This document shows positions 1 through 6,061 of a DNA stretch of 32,611 nt, one piece after another. The stretch comes from a virus. The stretch covers positions 1 through 32,611 of IMG/VR virus record IMGVR_UViG_3300037427_002084. One strand, 5' to 3'. Below the pieces are notes generated by a model, which was given only the letters and a program-made list of their open reading frames with translations, made no database searches and was not told the DNA's origin. The position numbers and the translations under genes are program-made. Position 1 is the first letter of the stretch. Each line of letters begins with the position of its first letter.

Positions 1-2
1 AA

Positions 3-245
3 ACAGATTTACATTTTGAAAATTCCGATGGAACAGGTACCGATGATATAATTAGACTTATACACACAGCTGGTAAATATCCTGAAATTGTTAAAACAAT
101 GGAAGCAATAGATAATTGTGGTGTTTATAATAGAGCGGTAACGTTTTTTGATTTAGACATCAATGGTGTTCAAACGTTTGCCGGTGGACCAACGTTAAGC
201 GGCCAAAACGACTTAGGAATTGTTGGATGTTGGAGAACAACATAA
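3..245 (+). CDS. C-terminal part of an unidentified phage protein (5' end outside window)
   Basis: An open frame enters the window at its first bases and ends at TAA 243-245, giving about 80 residues of a protein tail. The segment is mixed polar and hydrophobic, with Gly/Asp/Thr-rich stretches (SDGTGTDD near the start, FAGGPTLSGQNDLG near the end) and two Cys residues. It has no motif I recognise. The next gene begins 5 nt downstream, in the same direction, which supports it as a real operon member. It might be the end of a virion or tail-associated protein, but that is only context. The frame is convincing; the function is unknown. Confidence 0.6.
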   Translation, partial: TDLHFENSDGTGTDDIIRLIHTAGKYPEIVKTMEAIDNCGVYNRAVTFFDLDINGVQTFAGGPTLSGQNDLGIVGCWRTT

Positions 246-250
246 TCTAA

Positions 251-691
251 TTGAGACTAACCGCGCAAGATTTGCGTGAAATGAATATCCTTAAGTATTA
301 CAGGCTCACTAGAAAGTGGGTCTGTAAAACTTACGGGTTAAAAGACGCAGACTTAGAATTATTAATTTATTTAGATTGTAAAGGAAGATTTACACGAAAC
401 GATTTTATCAACGGAGTTTATACATACTCATGGGATAAAGCAAGATGGGACAGATTAAGAAACGAAGGTTGGATAGATGTATGGAGACATAGAAATAGAA
501 CAACTATAATGTACTCTATATTTAAAACTTCGTGGAAATGTTCTCAAATGATAAGTAGAATTTACAGAATACTTCTAGGTGAGGAAGACATGCCTATATC
601 AGAGAGAAGTGTTTTTTATAAGAATAAATCATATACAGATAAAGTTTACAATAAAGCTATAGATGATATGATAAAAGACAAAGACCGATGA
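251..691 (+). CDS. Winged-helix-like small protein (possible DNA-binding)
   Basis: This encodes 146 residues if a TTG at 251 is the start; an in-frame ATG at 281 (peptide MNILKYYRL) is an equally good choice and gives 136 residues. The segment from DLELLIYLD through WDRLRNEGWIDVW and the Arg-rich stretch RHRNRTTIMYSI looks like a MarR-type winged helix: a helix, a Trp-rich recognition region, then a two-stranded wing. No ligand site or oligomerisation domain is visible. The gene overlaps the next by four bases (ATGA), so the two are likely translationally coupled. A role in transcription control or DNA handling is an inference from fold impression only. The gene itself is secure. Confidence 0.7.
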   Translation: MRLTAQDLREMNILKYYRLTRKWVCKTYGLKDADLELLIYLDCKGRFTRNDFINGVYTYSWDKARWDRLRNEGWIDVWRHRNRTTIMYSIFKTSWKCSQMISRIYRILLGEEDMPISERSVFYKNKSYTDKVYNKAIDDMIKDKDR

Positions 692-1005
692 GAACAAGAA
701 GATACATGCATGGCCGTAGAAGAGCAAAGCGATCTCCCGCTAAATCATGGATTGGGGATTTATGGGGGAAGAAACGGCAAAAGAGAGTTATCGATAGTGA
801 GGACAAAGATCCTACTTCGGCAAATGCAATGACTGCTAAAAGCGAGGCAATGAAAGGTGGAGAGCAAAACAATCACGACACCACGCATTCGCATCCAGCA
901 GCGTCTTTCGAACAAGGGGAAGATGGTGGAGATTCTAAAGCTCTAGAAAAAGAAAGAAATACTGGTCCAGTTGGATCATGGGGACAAAGAACATTTGGAT
1001 GGTAA
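688..1005 (+). CDS. Small basic protein ending in WGQRTFGW
   Basis: A 105-residue protein with no recognised family. The N-terminus is strongly basic (RTRRY, GRRRAKR, SPAKS), a second basic patch follows (GKKRQKR), the middle is acidic and polar with a His-rich bit (HDTTHSHP), and the last eight residues are WGQRTFGW. The same eight residues end the internal-virion-protein candidate at 28623-29414. Both proteins also carry an R-x-[KR]-[KR]-S-P-x-K-S element near the N-terminus (residues 12-20 here, 18-26 there). This protein may therefore be a miniature paralogue that keeps both ends and has a different middle. It overlaps the upstream gene by ATGA and is followed after 10 A/T-rich bases by the metallopeptidase-like gene. 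Confidence 0.7.
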   Translation: MRTRRYMHGRRRAKRSPAKSWIGDLWGKKRQKRVIDSEDKDPTSANAMTAKSEAMKGGEQNNHDTTHSHPAASFEQGEDGGDSKALEKERNTGPVGSWGQRTFGW

Positions 1006-1015
1006 AAATATATAT

Positions 1016-1450
1016 ATGGCATTTAAACTAGGATCAGAAAAAGGAAATTACGCTATAAGCGGTGAGATAAAGACAAAGATGAGATTTGGAAAAGAATCTG
1101 GATCTTCTGATGTTTCTGTACCTGGAACACCTGTTATAAGAAAAGATGATTTACAGCCTGGTGTTTTTGGTGAAGCTAATATGGATGGAACAATATACAT
1201 AAGTGACAAGCTAGGTGCTGGTAGTTATGAAGAGCGCCAAGTTATAATACACGAAATGAGGCACGCAACAGATATAAAGATTGGTAAGTTAACTTACGCT
1301 GATGATCATATTATGTACAATGGCGAGAGATTTGAAAGAGAAGATGTTAATGGGGTTGATTCTATATTGGTTGACGGGAAATGGAAACCAGCGGGGACTG
1401 ATGATTTTCCTTGGGAAGTAGATGCTAACAACGGTGATAATAAAATGTAA
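1016..1450 (+). CDS. HExxH zinc-metallopeptidase-like phage protein
   Basis: A 144-residue protein. I chose ATG 1016 because it follows the preceding stop by a short A/T leader; the frame stays open upstream to 971, but that part overlaps the previous gene. Residues 79-83 are HEMRH inside VIIHEMRHATD, the classic zinc-binding HExxH helix with hydrophobic residues before it. A likely third ligand is Glu134 in PWEVDAN near the C-terminus, or Asp86. The preceding SYEERQ helix is also typical of small zincins. It lies directly upstream of two holin-like genes, so it could be a lysis endopeptidase. Alternatively it could process virion proteins. The substrate cannot be read from sequence. The catalytic motif is clear; the biological role is open. 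Confidence 0.7.
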   Translation: MAFKLGSEKGNYAISGEIKTKMRFGKESGSSDVSVPGTPVIRKDDLQPGVFGEANMDGTIYISDKLGAGSYEERQVIIHEMRHATDIKIGKLTYADDHIMYNGERFEREDVNGVDSILVDGKWKPAGTDDFPWEVDANNGDNKM

Positions 1451-1455
1451 AAAAT

Positions 1456-1677
1456 ATGTGGAGTCTATTTAAAGATAAAAACGAAATAAATGAAAAGAAT
1501 GTGGTGGGATTTGCATCTTTTGTGGTTATGGTATTGTTTGCTATAGCAGATCTAGTAACTAGTTTTATATTCGTAGATGGAGAACTAGTAATTAATGAGG
1601 TGATATATAATTCATTCGTATGGGTAACATTAGGATGTTTTGGTATCAGTTCTTTTGAAAAAGTAAAAAGTAAATAA
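1456..1677 (+). CDS. Small two-helix membrane protein, holin-like
   Basis: A 73-residue protein with a short charged N-terminus (MWSLFKDKNEINEKN), a first membrane segment at about residues 16-39, a loop with acidic residues (VDGEL), a second hydrophobic segment at about 50-66, and a basic tail SFEKVKSK. This size and topology suit a phage holin or antiholin acting in the host inner membrane. The ending resembles that of the other holin candidate at 1920-2306 (SLEKVKK), so the pair may share ancestry in the second membrane helix. It starts 5 nt after the metallopeptidase-like gene and ends 1 nt before the next. Membrane nature is seen in the sequence; the holin role is inferred from size and context. 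Confidence 0.6.
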   Translation: MWSLFKDKNEINEKNVVGFASFVVMVLFAIADLVTSFIFVDGELVINEVIYNSFVWVTLGCFGISSFEKVKSK

Positions 1678-1678
1678 A

Positions 1679-1912
1679 ATGGCTTATAAACAAAAAAAAT
1701 CAATGATAGCTGGAACTGATCCAGTAAAGAAGGCTAAGAAAAAAATTGGACCAAAAGTTGATCCAGACGCACCTGGTACCCCGGGAGAGTCTGGATATGA
1801 ACCACCGGTTAAGCGTTCTGATTTAGATAAGAAAGGTAAAAAACTTTGGGATTCAAAACACAAATGTCCTAAGTGTGGAAAACTTAAAAGCCAATGTGGC
1901 TGTAATTACTAA
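1679..1912 (+). CDS. Small zinc-ribbon-tailed hypothetical protein
   Basis: A 77-residue, Lys-rich, probably mostly disordered protein with a Pro/Gly segment (DPDAPGTPGESGYEPP, residues 28-43) and a compact C-terminal Cys cluster: C63-x2-C66, then C73-x-C75 (CPKCG ... QCGC). Four closely spaced Cys residues suggest a small zinc knuckle. A related CGC pair occurs in the 57-residue peptide at 14403-14576. The start follows the upstream TAA by one base, with an AAATAAA leader instead of a Shine-Dalgarno site. It sits between two holin-like genes. I do not recognise the family. It could be a minor virion or nucleic-acid-binding protein. Confidence 0.6.
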   Translation: MAYKQKKSMIAGTDPVKKAKKKIGPKVDPDAPGTPGESGYEPPVKRSDLDKKGKKLWDSKHKCPKCGKLKSQCGCNY

Positions 1913-1919
1913 ATAAGTT

Positions 1920-2306
1920 ATGTTAGGTAAATTATTTTCAGGAGGAGCAGCAGAGTTAGTTAAAGGCGTGGGAGGGGTAATAGACAACCTACACACATCT
2001 GCTGAAGAAAAACTAGAGGCAGAAAGAAAAATAAAAGAATTAGTTGCTAACTATCAGGTAGAAATGGAAAAGAACATTACTAGTAGATGGGAGGCAGATT
2101 TAAAATCAGACTCTTGGTTAAGCAAAAACGTTAGACCATTAGTATTAATATTTTTAATAGTATGCACCATGCTATTAATATTTATAGACGCAGGTGCATT
2201 AAATTTCGAAGTAAAACCAACGTGGGTTGATTTACTTCAATTAGTATTAATAACTGTGATCGGTGCTTATTTCGGCGGTAGATCACTAGAAAAAGTAAAA
2301 AAATAA
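1920..2306 (+). CDS. Phage holin (3-TM holin superfamily type)
   Basis: A 128-residue protein with a Gly-rich N-terminus, an amphipathic charged helix (about residues 24-52), then W57-x2-D60, SDSWLSKNVRP (63-73), a membrane segment at about 73-89, an aromatic/acidic loop (PTWVDLL) and a second membrane segment at about 107-122 that ends in FGGRSLEKVKK. The W...D...SW...N.RP signature followed by hydrophobic helices is typical of the phage/GTA holin family often annotated as holin_3TM. It would permeabilise the inner membrane at lysis. No canonical endolysin is recognisable next to it, so the metallopeptidase-like gene at 1016 is the nearest candidate partner. Confidence 0.72.
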   Translation: MLGKLFSGGAAELVKGVGGVIDNLHTSAEEKLEAERKIKELVANYQVEMEKNITSRWEADLKSDSWLSKNVRPLVLIFLIVCTMLLIFIDAGALNFEVKPTWVDLLQLVLITVIGAYFGGRSLEKVKK

Positions 2307-2310
2307 AATT

Positions 2311-2886
2311 ATGGGACAAAATTCAACAGAAGTAGCATATGGCTTTGGCCAATTTGGATCTGCTCTTTCACAGTTAGCTGCAAATACAATTACAGCTCCT
2401 GAAGGCCATGTGATTGTTGCTATTCAATTTTTAGACGATACTTCACTTAGTGCTTTAGTAGCTGAAGATTCGAAAGTATTTATGAATACAGCCGCAGCAT
2501 CTCACACTGGTGAATACGTTAGAACGGTAAATCAAGGTGCTTCTACTACAAATAAAATTATATTTGACAGTGAAACCAACGAAGCTGCTGGCGCAAGAGT
2601 TGGCGACTATGTTTATGATAGTACTGGTATTTTACACGGTGTAATTACATTGTTAGATCCAGATGGAAATAACACTAGTGAAATTCAAATAAGTAATAGT
2701 GTCGCTATTACAGATAACGAGATTTTACACTTTTCATCCAAAGCTCTTCCAGTAGGTGGTGGTGGTCAACAATTAGCATCTGCAGATGTGTTTCCAAAGG
2801 GATTAACTATTTATGGTAGATGGACATCAGCTTCATTACAAGCTGACGCAGCTACCGCTGGAATAATATGTTACTTTGGTAAGTAA
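2311..2886 (+). CDS. Probable virion surface/decoration protein with beta-module
   Basis: A 191-residue protein, poor in charge and rich in Ala, Thr, Ser and Gly, with a beta-strand-like alternation throughout. The end (ADVFPKGLTIYGRWTS and a final YFGK) looks like a compact C-terminal beta domain. The middle (about residues 75-145, containing GARVGDYVYDSTGILHGVI and then an ITDNEILHFSS strand) resembles a small beta-module that recurs in several other virion proteins of this window. It is followed by the first LamG-like gene with a one-base overlap (TAATG), so the two are likely co-translated and may share a location on the particle. The virion assignment comes from composition and context. 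Confidence 0.6.
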   Translation: MGQNSTEVAYGFGQFGSALSQLAANTITAPEGHVIVAIQFLDDTSLSALVAEDSKVFMNTAAASHTGEYVRTVNQGASTTNKIIFDSETNEAAGARVGDYVYDSTGILHGVITLLDPDGNNTSEIQISNSVAITDNEILHFSSKALPVGGGGQQLASADVFPKGLTIYGRWTSASLQADAATAGIICYFGK

Positions 2887-3689
2887 TGCTAGGCTTAGCA
2901 TCTTCAGTACATACAACTAACTATATTGGTGGTGTCGCTGAGTTTGTAGAAAACACTAGGTCAATTCAATTAGATGGCGTTGGTGACTATATAAAACATC
3001 CAGTTGCGGATAGTGTATTCGCTAGTACTAATGGCCACACTATATCAGCTTGGGTTAGATATCCGGATCCATATAGTACTAGTTTTGGAATGTTATACGG
3101 CGTTTCAGGTAGTGGTGGTGCTACGTATTTAGGTAATCATGGTTCACAAAAACATTATTTTTGGTTGGGCGCTGCTGGTAGTGCTTCAAATTTAGCTATA
3201 ACAAACAGCTCTTCTGGATTGACAGATGGTGTAGATACAGGTTGGATACATATGGTTACTAGAGTGCAGTTAAACTCTAGTGGTGATCCAGCTAATAACA
3301 CTAATAGATCTTTTTGGATAGATGCGGATTCAAAGAATTCCGGTAATCTAGCGCCAAACATGAATAATTTAGATGACTTTTCCACAAGTAAACAACTTGG
3401 TATAGGGGTTTATAGTTTTAGTACATCTTCTTGGAGCTATATTACAAACCAAGTATATATAGCGGAATTCGCTATATTTGATACGGCTCTAACTGATGGA
3501 GAGATTCAAAAAGTATACGAAGGTGGAGGGGCATTTAATTTATTAAATCCTGATTTCGCCCCATCTGACAATTTAGTAACTTGGTATAGATTCGAGGATG
3601 ACAATACAGATCAAATAACTGATTATTCAGGCAACGATAACCACGGCGAACCGATTGGAGATCCATCTTATCACGCTGACACACCTTAA
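2886..3689 (+). CDS. LamG/concanavalin-like jelly-roll protein, copy 1
   Basis: A 267-residue protein with the hallmarks of a LamG-type (concanavalin A-like) jelly roll: the opening strand SIQLDGVGDYIKHP (about residues 26-39), HTISAWVRY around 51-59, GWIHMVTR in the middle, the AEFAIFDTALTDGEIQKVYEGG strand-helix near 190, and a final LVTWYRFEDD...ITDYSGNDNHG. These domains usually bind carbohydrate or act as adhesion modules, so a receptor-contact or head-decoration role is likely. The start ATG overlaps the stop of the upstream gene (TAATG). The protein begins MLGLASS, like copy 2 at 3947-4732 (MLGLGNS), and the two are evidently paralogues. The bound ligand is unknown. Confidence 0.75.
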   Translation: MLGLASSVHTTNYIGGVAEFVENTRSIQLDGVGDYIKHPVADSVFASTNGHTISAWVRYPDPYSTSFGMLYGVSGSGGATYLGNHGSQKHYFWLGAAGSASNLAITNSSSGLTDGVDTGWIHMVTRVQLNSSGDPANNTNRSFWIDADSKNSGNLAPNMNNLDDFSTSKQLGIGVYSFSTSSWSYITNQVYIAEFAIFDTALTDGEIQKVYEGGGAFNLLNPDFAPSDNLVTWYRFEDDNTDQITDYSGNDNHGEPIGDPSYHADTP

Positions 3690-3698
3690 TAAAGCAAA

Positions 3699-3947
3699 AT
3701 GGCATATAATAACAACAAGTATATAGTAATGAACGTTTCTGAAGTTGACGAAAGTATTGATTTTTCTCAATTAAACACTAAAGGTGTTGATAGCGCTAGG
3801 AAAAACAACGACGGAACTAAGATAGTATTAAGATCCCCAGCTGAAGTCCCTTCTTTTTTAAATGGTAAAACAGTTTATTCACACGAAGAAATGATAAACA
3901 AGTTGAAAGAAAGTGAGTGGATTGAACCAGACCCACTAGGTATATAA
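3699..3947 (+). CDS. Hypothetical 82-aa protein between the LamG paralogues
   Basis: An 82-residue soluble protein, opening MAYNNNKYIVMNVSEVDE and ending ESEWIEPDPLGI. It has a short N-terminal beta-like segment, a basic central part (SARKNNDGTKIVLRSP), and a helix rich in Glu and Lys (SHEEMINKLKESEW). No family is recognised. It sits between the two LamG-like genes and overlaps the second by one base, an arrangement suggesting stoichiometric expression with copy 2. In similar phages such small proteins next to decoration genes are often minor structural proteins, but nothing in the sequence shows that here. Confidence 0.55.
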   Translation: MAYNNNKYIVMNVSEVDESIDFSQLNTKGVDSARKNNDGTKIVLRSPAEVPSFLNGKTVYSHEEMINKLKESEWIEPDPLGI

Positions 3948-4732
3948 TGTTAGGTTTAGGTAATAGCTTGATGACTCCTACCGTAAGCTCTGGGCTTGGT
4001 AAACGTGGTTCACTAATTTTTGATGGTGTGGGTGATTATATGACCGTGGGCGGTAGTAATAGTATTTTTAATGATACGTTTACAATAACATGGAGGATAA
4101 TGTTTGATGACTCTAATATAACAAACCATCAAATTAGTGGCCAAGCAAACGCAACCGCTCAAGACATGACTTACCTGGGTTTTCTTAGTGGAACACATTT
4201 TTATGGGTGGCATAAATCAAATAATTATCTAAATAATATGAACGGTGGTACGATGTGGACTGAGAACGCGGGTACTCCCACTCCTTGGATAACTATCGGT
4301 ATGTCATTTGACTGTACTGGTGGTGGTAGTAATGCAACAGGTCGTTTTTTCTGTGAATTACCAAGTAAAGAATCACACACGGCGTTCACTTCCATGCCAA
4401 TAACTAATGTTAACGCTTTTGATAGTCCGCATGCTTTTGGGATTGGGGTATGGATAAATAGCGGTGGTAGCGCGCAGTGGATTCACGAGGGAGGTGCGAT
4501 TGCTGACGTGGCGATATATAAGGGGTATGCTTTTACTCTCGCTGATTTTCAGGAAATATTTGATAGCCCAGAGAAAGATTATAGGACTCTTTCTCACGCC
4601 GCGTATCTAACTTCTTATTTTCCATTTGGTGAAGCTGGAATGCAAGATGTAATAGGTGGTTTATCTCCAGAACCAGGAGGAGTAACATATGGTGGTGATC
4701 CAACGGTTTCTATGGTACACCCAAGTGATTAA
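3947..4732 (+). CDS. LamG/concanavalin-like jelly-roll protein, copy 2
   Basis: A 261-residue protein, paralogous to the product of 2886-3689. The recognisable pieces occur in the same order: MLGLGNS start, SLIFDGVGDYMTVGG (about residues 22-36), a TITWRIMFDD strand, PWITIGMSFDC, SPHAFGIGVW, IADVAIYKGYAFTLADFQEIF and a closing YLTSYFPFGE strand. The terminal part lacks the NDNHG-type ending of copy 1. It is likely another carbohydrate-binding or adhesive virion protein. The start codon overlaps the previous stop (TAATG). Divergence between the copies is considerable, so this is an old duplication or two separate acquisitions of the same family. Confidence 0.72.
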   Translation: MLGLGNSLMTPTVSSGLGKRGSLIFDGVGDYMTVGGSNSIFNDTFTITWRIMFDDSNITNHQISGQANATAQDMTYLGFLSGTHFYGWHKSNNYLNNMNGGTMWTENAGTPTPWITIGMSFDCTGGGSNATGRFFCELPSKESHTAFTSMPITNVNAFDSPHAFGIGVWINSGGSAQWIHEGGAIADVAIYKGYAFTLADFQEIFDSPEKDYRTLSHAAYLTSYFPFGEAGMQDVIGGLSPEPGGVTYGGDPTVSMVHPSD

Positions 4733-4758
4733 TAAATTAAACAATTAAATTAAATAAA

Positions 4759-5055
4759 ATGGCAAAAAACACAAGTAAAAAAATAAAAGAACTAAAAGGT
4801 ATTAAACCTGAAAAAATAACTGAAGATCAGTTAAAGAGAATTCAAGATATCGTAAACTCTATAAATAGAGGACAAATGGAAATAGGCTCAATGGAAATCC
4901 AGAAGCATGAAATAATGCATAAGATGGCTATTGATAGAGATAAACTAACCATTCTTCAAGATGAGTTGCAAAAAGATTACAAAACAACCGATATTAATAT
5001 CCACGATGGAACAATAAATTACCCGGAAAATGGCGAAGTTAATAAGGAAGATTAG
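4759..5055 (+). CDS. Coiled-coil hypothetical protein
   Basis: A 98-residue, highly charged and almost entirely helical protein (MAKNTSKKIKELKGIKPEKI start; a long helix from about residues 22 to 75 with regular Ile/Leu/Met spacing, e.g. QLKRIQDIVNSI and IDRDKLTILQDELQKD), ending in an acidic tail. It probably forms a coiled coil. The leader is A/T-rich (ATTAAATAAA) with no Shine-Dalgarno site. Its last 26 bases overlap the following gene in another frame. No family is recognised. Position ahead of the GroES-like and terminase genes suggests an assembly helper, but this is only context. Confidence 0.6.
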   Translation: MAKNTSKKIKELKGIKPEKITEDQLKRIQDIVNSINRGQMEIGSMEIQKHEIMHKMAIDRDKLTILQDELQKDYKTTDINIHDGTINYPENGEVNKED

Positions 5056-5251
5056 TATAGGTAAAGATTATAAGAACGATGCAATGCACTATGCTGTTGG
5101 TCAAGAGGTATATGGTGGGCATACGATTTGTGATATAATAGAAGAAGAGGATAAATTCTCTGTTTATATTAAGAAGAATAAAGATGTTTTACCATGGAAA
5201 GACTTTAATAAGAATATGGCTGTATCTGTAGAGTATAATCTAGAATACTAA
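5030..5251 (+). CDS. Hypothetical 73-aa protein
   Basis: A 73-residue protein starting MAKLIRKISIGKDYKNDAMH inside the end of the previous gene (26-nt overlap) and ending one base into the next (TAATG). Its pattern of short beta strands (YAVGQEVYGGHTICDIIEEEDKFSVYIKK) suggests a small beta barrel. VGQEVYGGHTICDI is the most distinctive stretch. No catalytic or metal site is visible. The tight overlaps at both ends argue that the gene is real despite its size. I do not recognise its function. Confidence 0.6.
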   Translation: MAKLIRKISIGKDYKNDAMHYAVGQEVYGGHTICDIIEEEDKFSVYIKKNKDVLPWKDFNKNMAVSVEYNLEY

Positions 5252-5832
5252 TGAAAAGCGTTTACAACTTTGTTGTAAAACCAAAAGGAGAAAGATATAA
5301 TAACACTAAAAAACTAGATGGAGGTGATTTGATTATCAATACAGAGATCTCTAACCATCAATATGTTAATAGAGAAGCCGAGATTATATCAACTCCTATG
5401 ATTGGTGATACAGATATACAACCGGGAGATACAGTTGTATTACATCATAATGTTTTTCGTAGATGGCACAACCAATATGGTATCGAGAAAAATAGTAGAA
5501 GTTATTTCAATGAATCTACTTATTTTATAAACCACGATCAAATCTTTTTATACAAAAGAGATGATAAGTGGGTAGCTCCAAAGGGTTATTGTTTTGTAAA
5601 ACCTTTGAAAGCAATAGATCAATTTAATGTTGAATCTGAAAAACCACTTCAAGGTATTGTCAAATATTCTGATGGTACAGTTGAAGTTAATGATCTAATT
5701 GGTTTTAGACCAAGTAGTGAATACGAGTTTATCGTCGATGGCGAAAGACTATATCGAGTTTTATCTAATTTTATTACAATCAAATATGAATATCAAGGAA
5801 ACGAAGAAGAATATAATCCAAGCTGGGCATAA
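5251..5832 (+). CDS. GroES-like co-chaperonin protein with two tandem GroES folds
   Basis: A 193-residue protein, about twice the length of GroES. The N-terminal half (about residues 5-102) follows the GroES strand order: NFVVKPKGERY, a polar loop then KKLDGGDLII (compare the GroES mobile loop followed by GGIVL), a NREAEIISTP strand, IQPGDTVVLHH (compare VKVGDIVIFND), and a closing YFINHDQIFLYKR (compare the ESDILAIVE end). The C-terminal half (about 110-187) repeats the theme: GYCFVKPLK, PLQGIVKYSDG, VNDLIGFRPSSEYEF and IVDGERLYRVLSNFITI. Phage GroES analogues such as T4 gp31 help the host GroEL fold the capsid protein, a plausible role here just upstream of the head genes. The first half carries an insertion around RRWHNQYGIEKNSRS. 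Assignment is by eye. Confidence 0.6.
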   Translation: MKSVYNFVVKPKGERYNNTKKLDGGDLIINTEISNHQYVNREAEIISTPMIGDTDIQPGDTVVLHHNVFRRWHNQYGIEKNSRSYFNESTYFINHDQIFLYKRDDKWVAPKGYCFVKPLKAIDQFNVESEKPLQGIVKYSDGTVEVNDLIGFRPSSEYEFIVDGERLYRVLSNFITIKYEYQGNEEEYNPSWA

Positions 5833-6061
5833 AGCTGTTGAGGAATTGATTAAGGTAGCTAGAGAAGCTATTGTAGATTCAGATGACGATATATCAGCCG
5901 ATAGATTAAAAAACGCTGCAGCAACTAAAAAGTTGGCTATATTTGATGCGTTTGAAATACTTAACAGAATCCAAGAAGAAGCAAATTTACTCGACGGAAA
6001 AACACCTGAGAAGAAAGAGGAAAAGGTTTTTAAAGGTTTCGCTGAAGGTAGATCAAAATGA
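5786..6061 (+). CDS. Terminase small-subunit candidate
   Basis: A 91-residue helical protein if started at ATG 5786 (MNIKETKKNIIQAGHKAVEE), which I prefer because the open frame further upstream lies deep inside the previous gene. Predicted helices span about residues 3-24, 33-60 (DRLKNAAATKKLAIFDAFEILNRIQEEA) and a charged C-terminal tail (PEKKEEKVFKGFAEG). It overlaps the GroES-like gene by 47 nt and the large terminase by four (ATGA). Its place directly before terL, its size and its helical charged character suit a small terminase or DNA-recognition subunit. No helix-turn-helix is obvious, so this remains a positional guess. Confidence 0.5.
   Translation: MNIKETKKNIIQAGHKAVEELIKVAREAIVDSDDDISADRLKNAAATKKLAIFDAFEILNRIQEEANLLDGKTPEKKEEKVFKGFAEGRSK

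Noticed and set aside
971-1015. Upstream extension of the metallopeptidase gene to 971, or a frameshift fusion with the preceding gene
   Set aside because: The 971-1015 part overlaps the preceding gene in another frame, there is no slippery sequence, and ATG 1016 has a typical A/T leader just after the previous stop.
5699-5785. Longer start for the small terminase candidate at 5699
   Set aside because: It would add a stretch deep inside the GroES-like gene with no coding character; ATG 5786 gives a clean helical protein.
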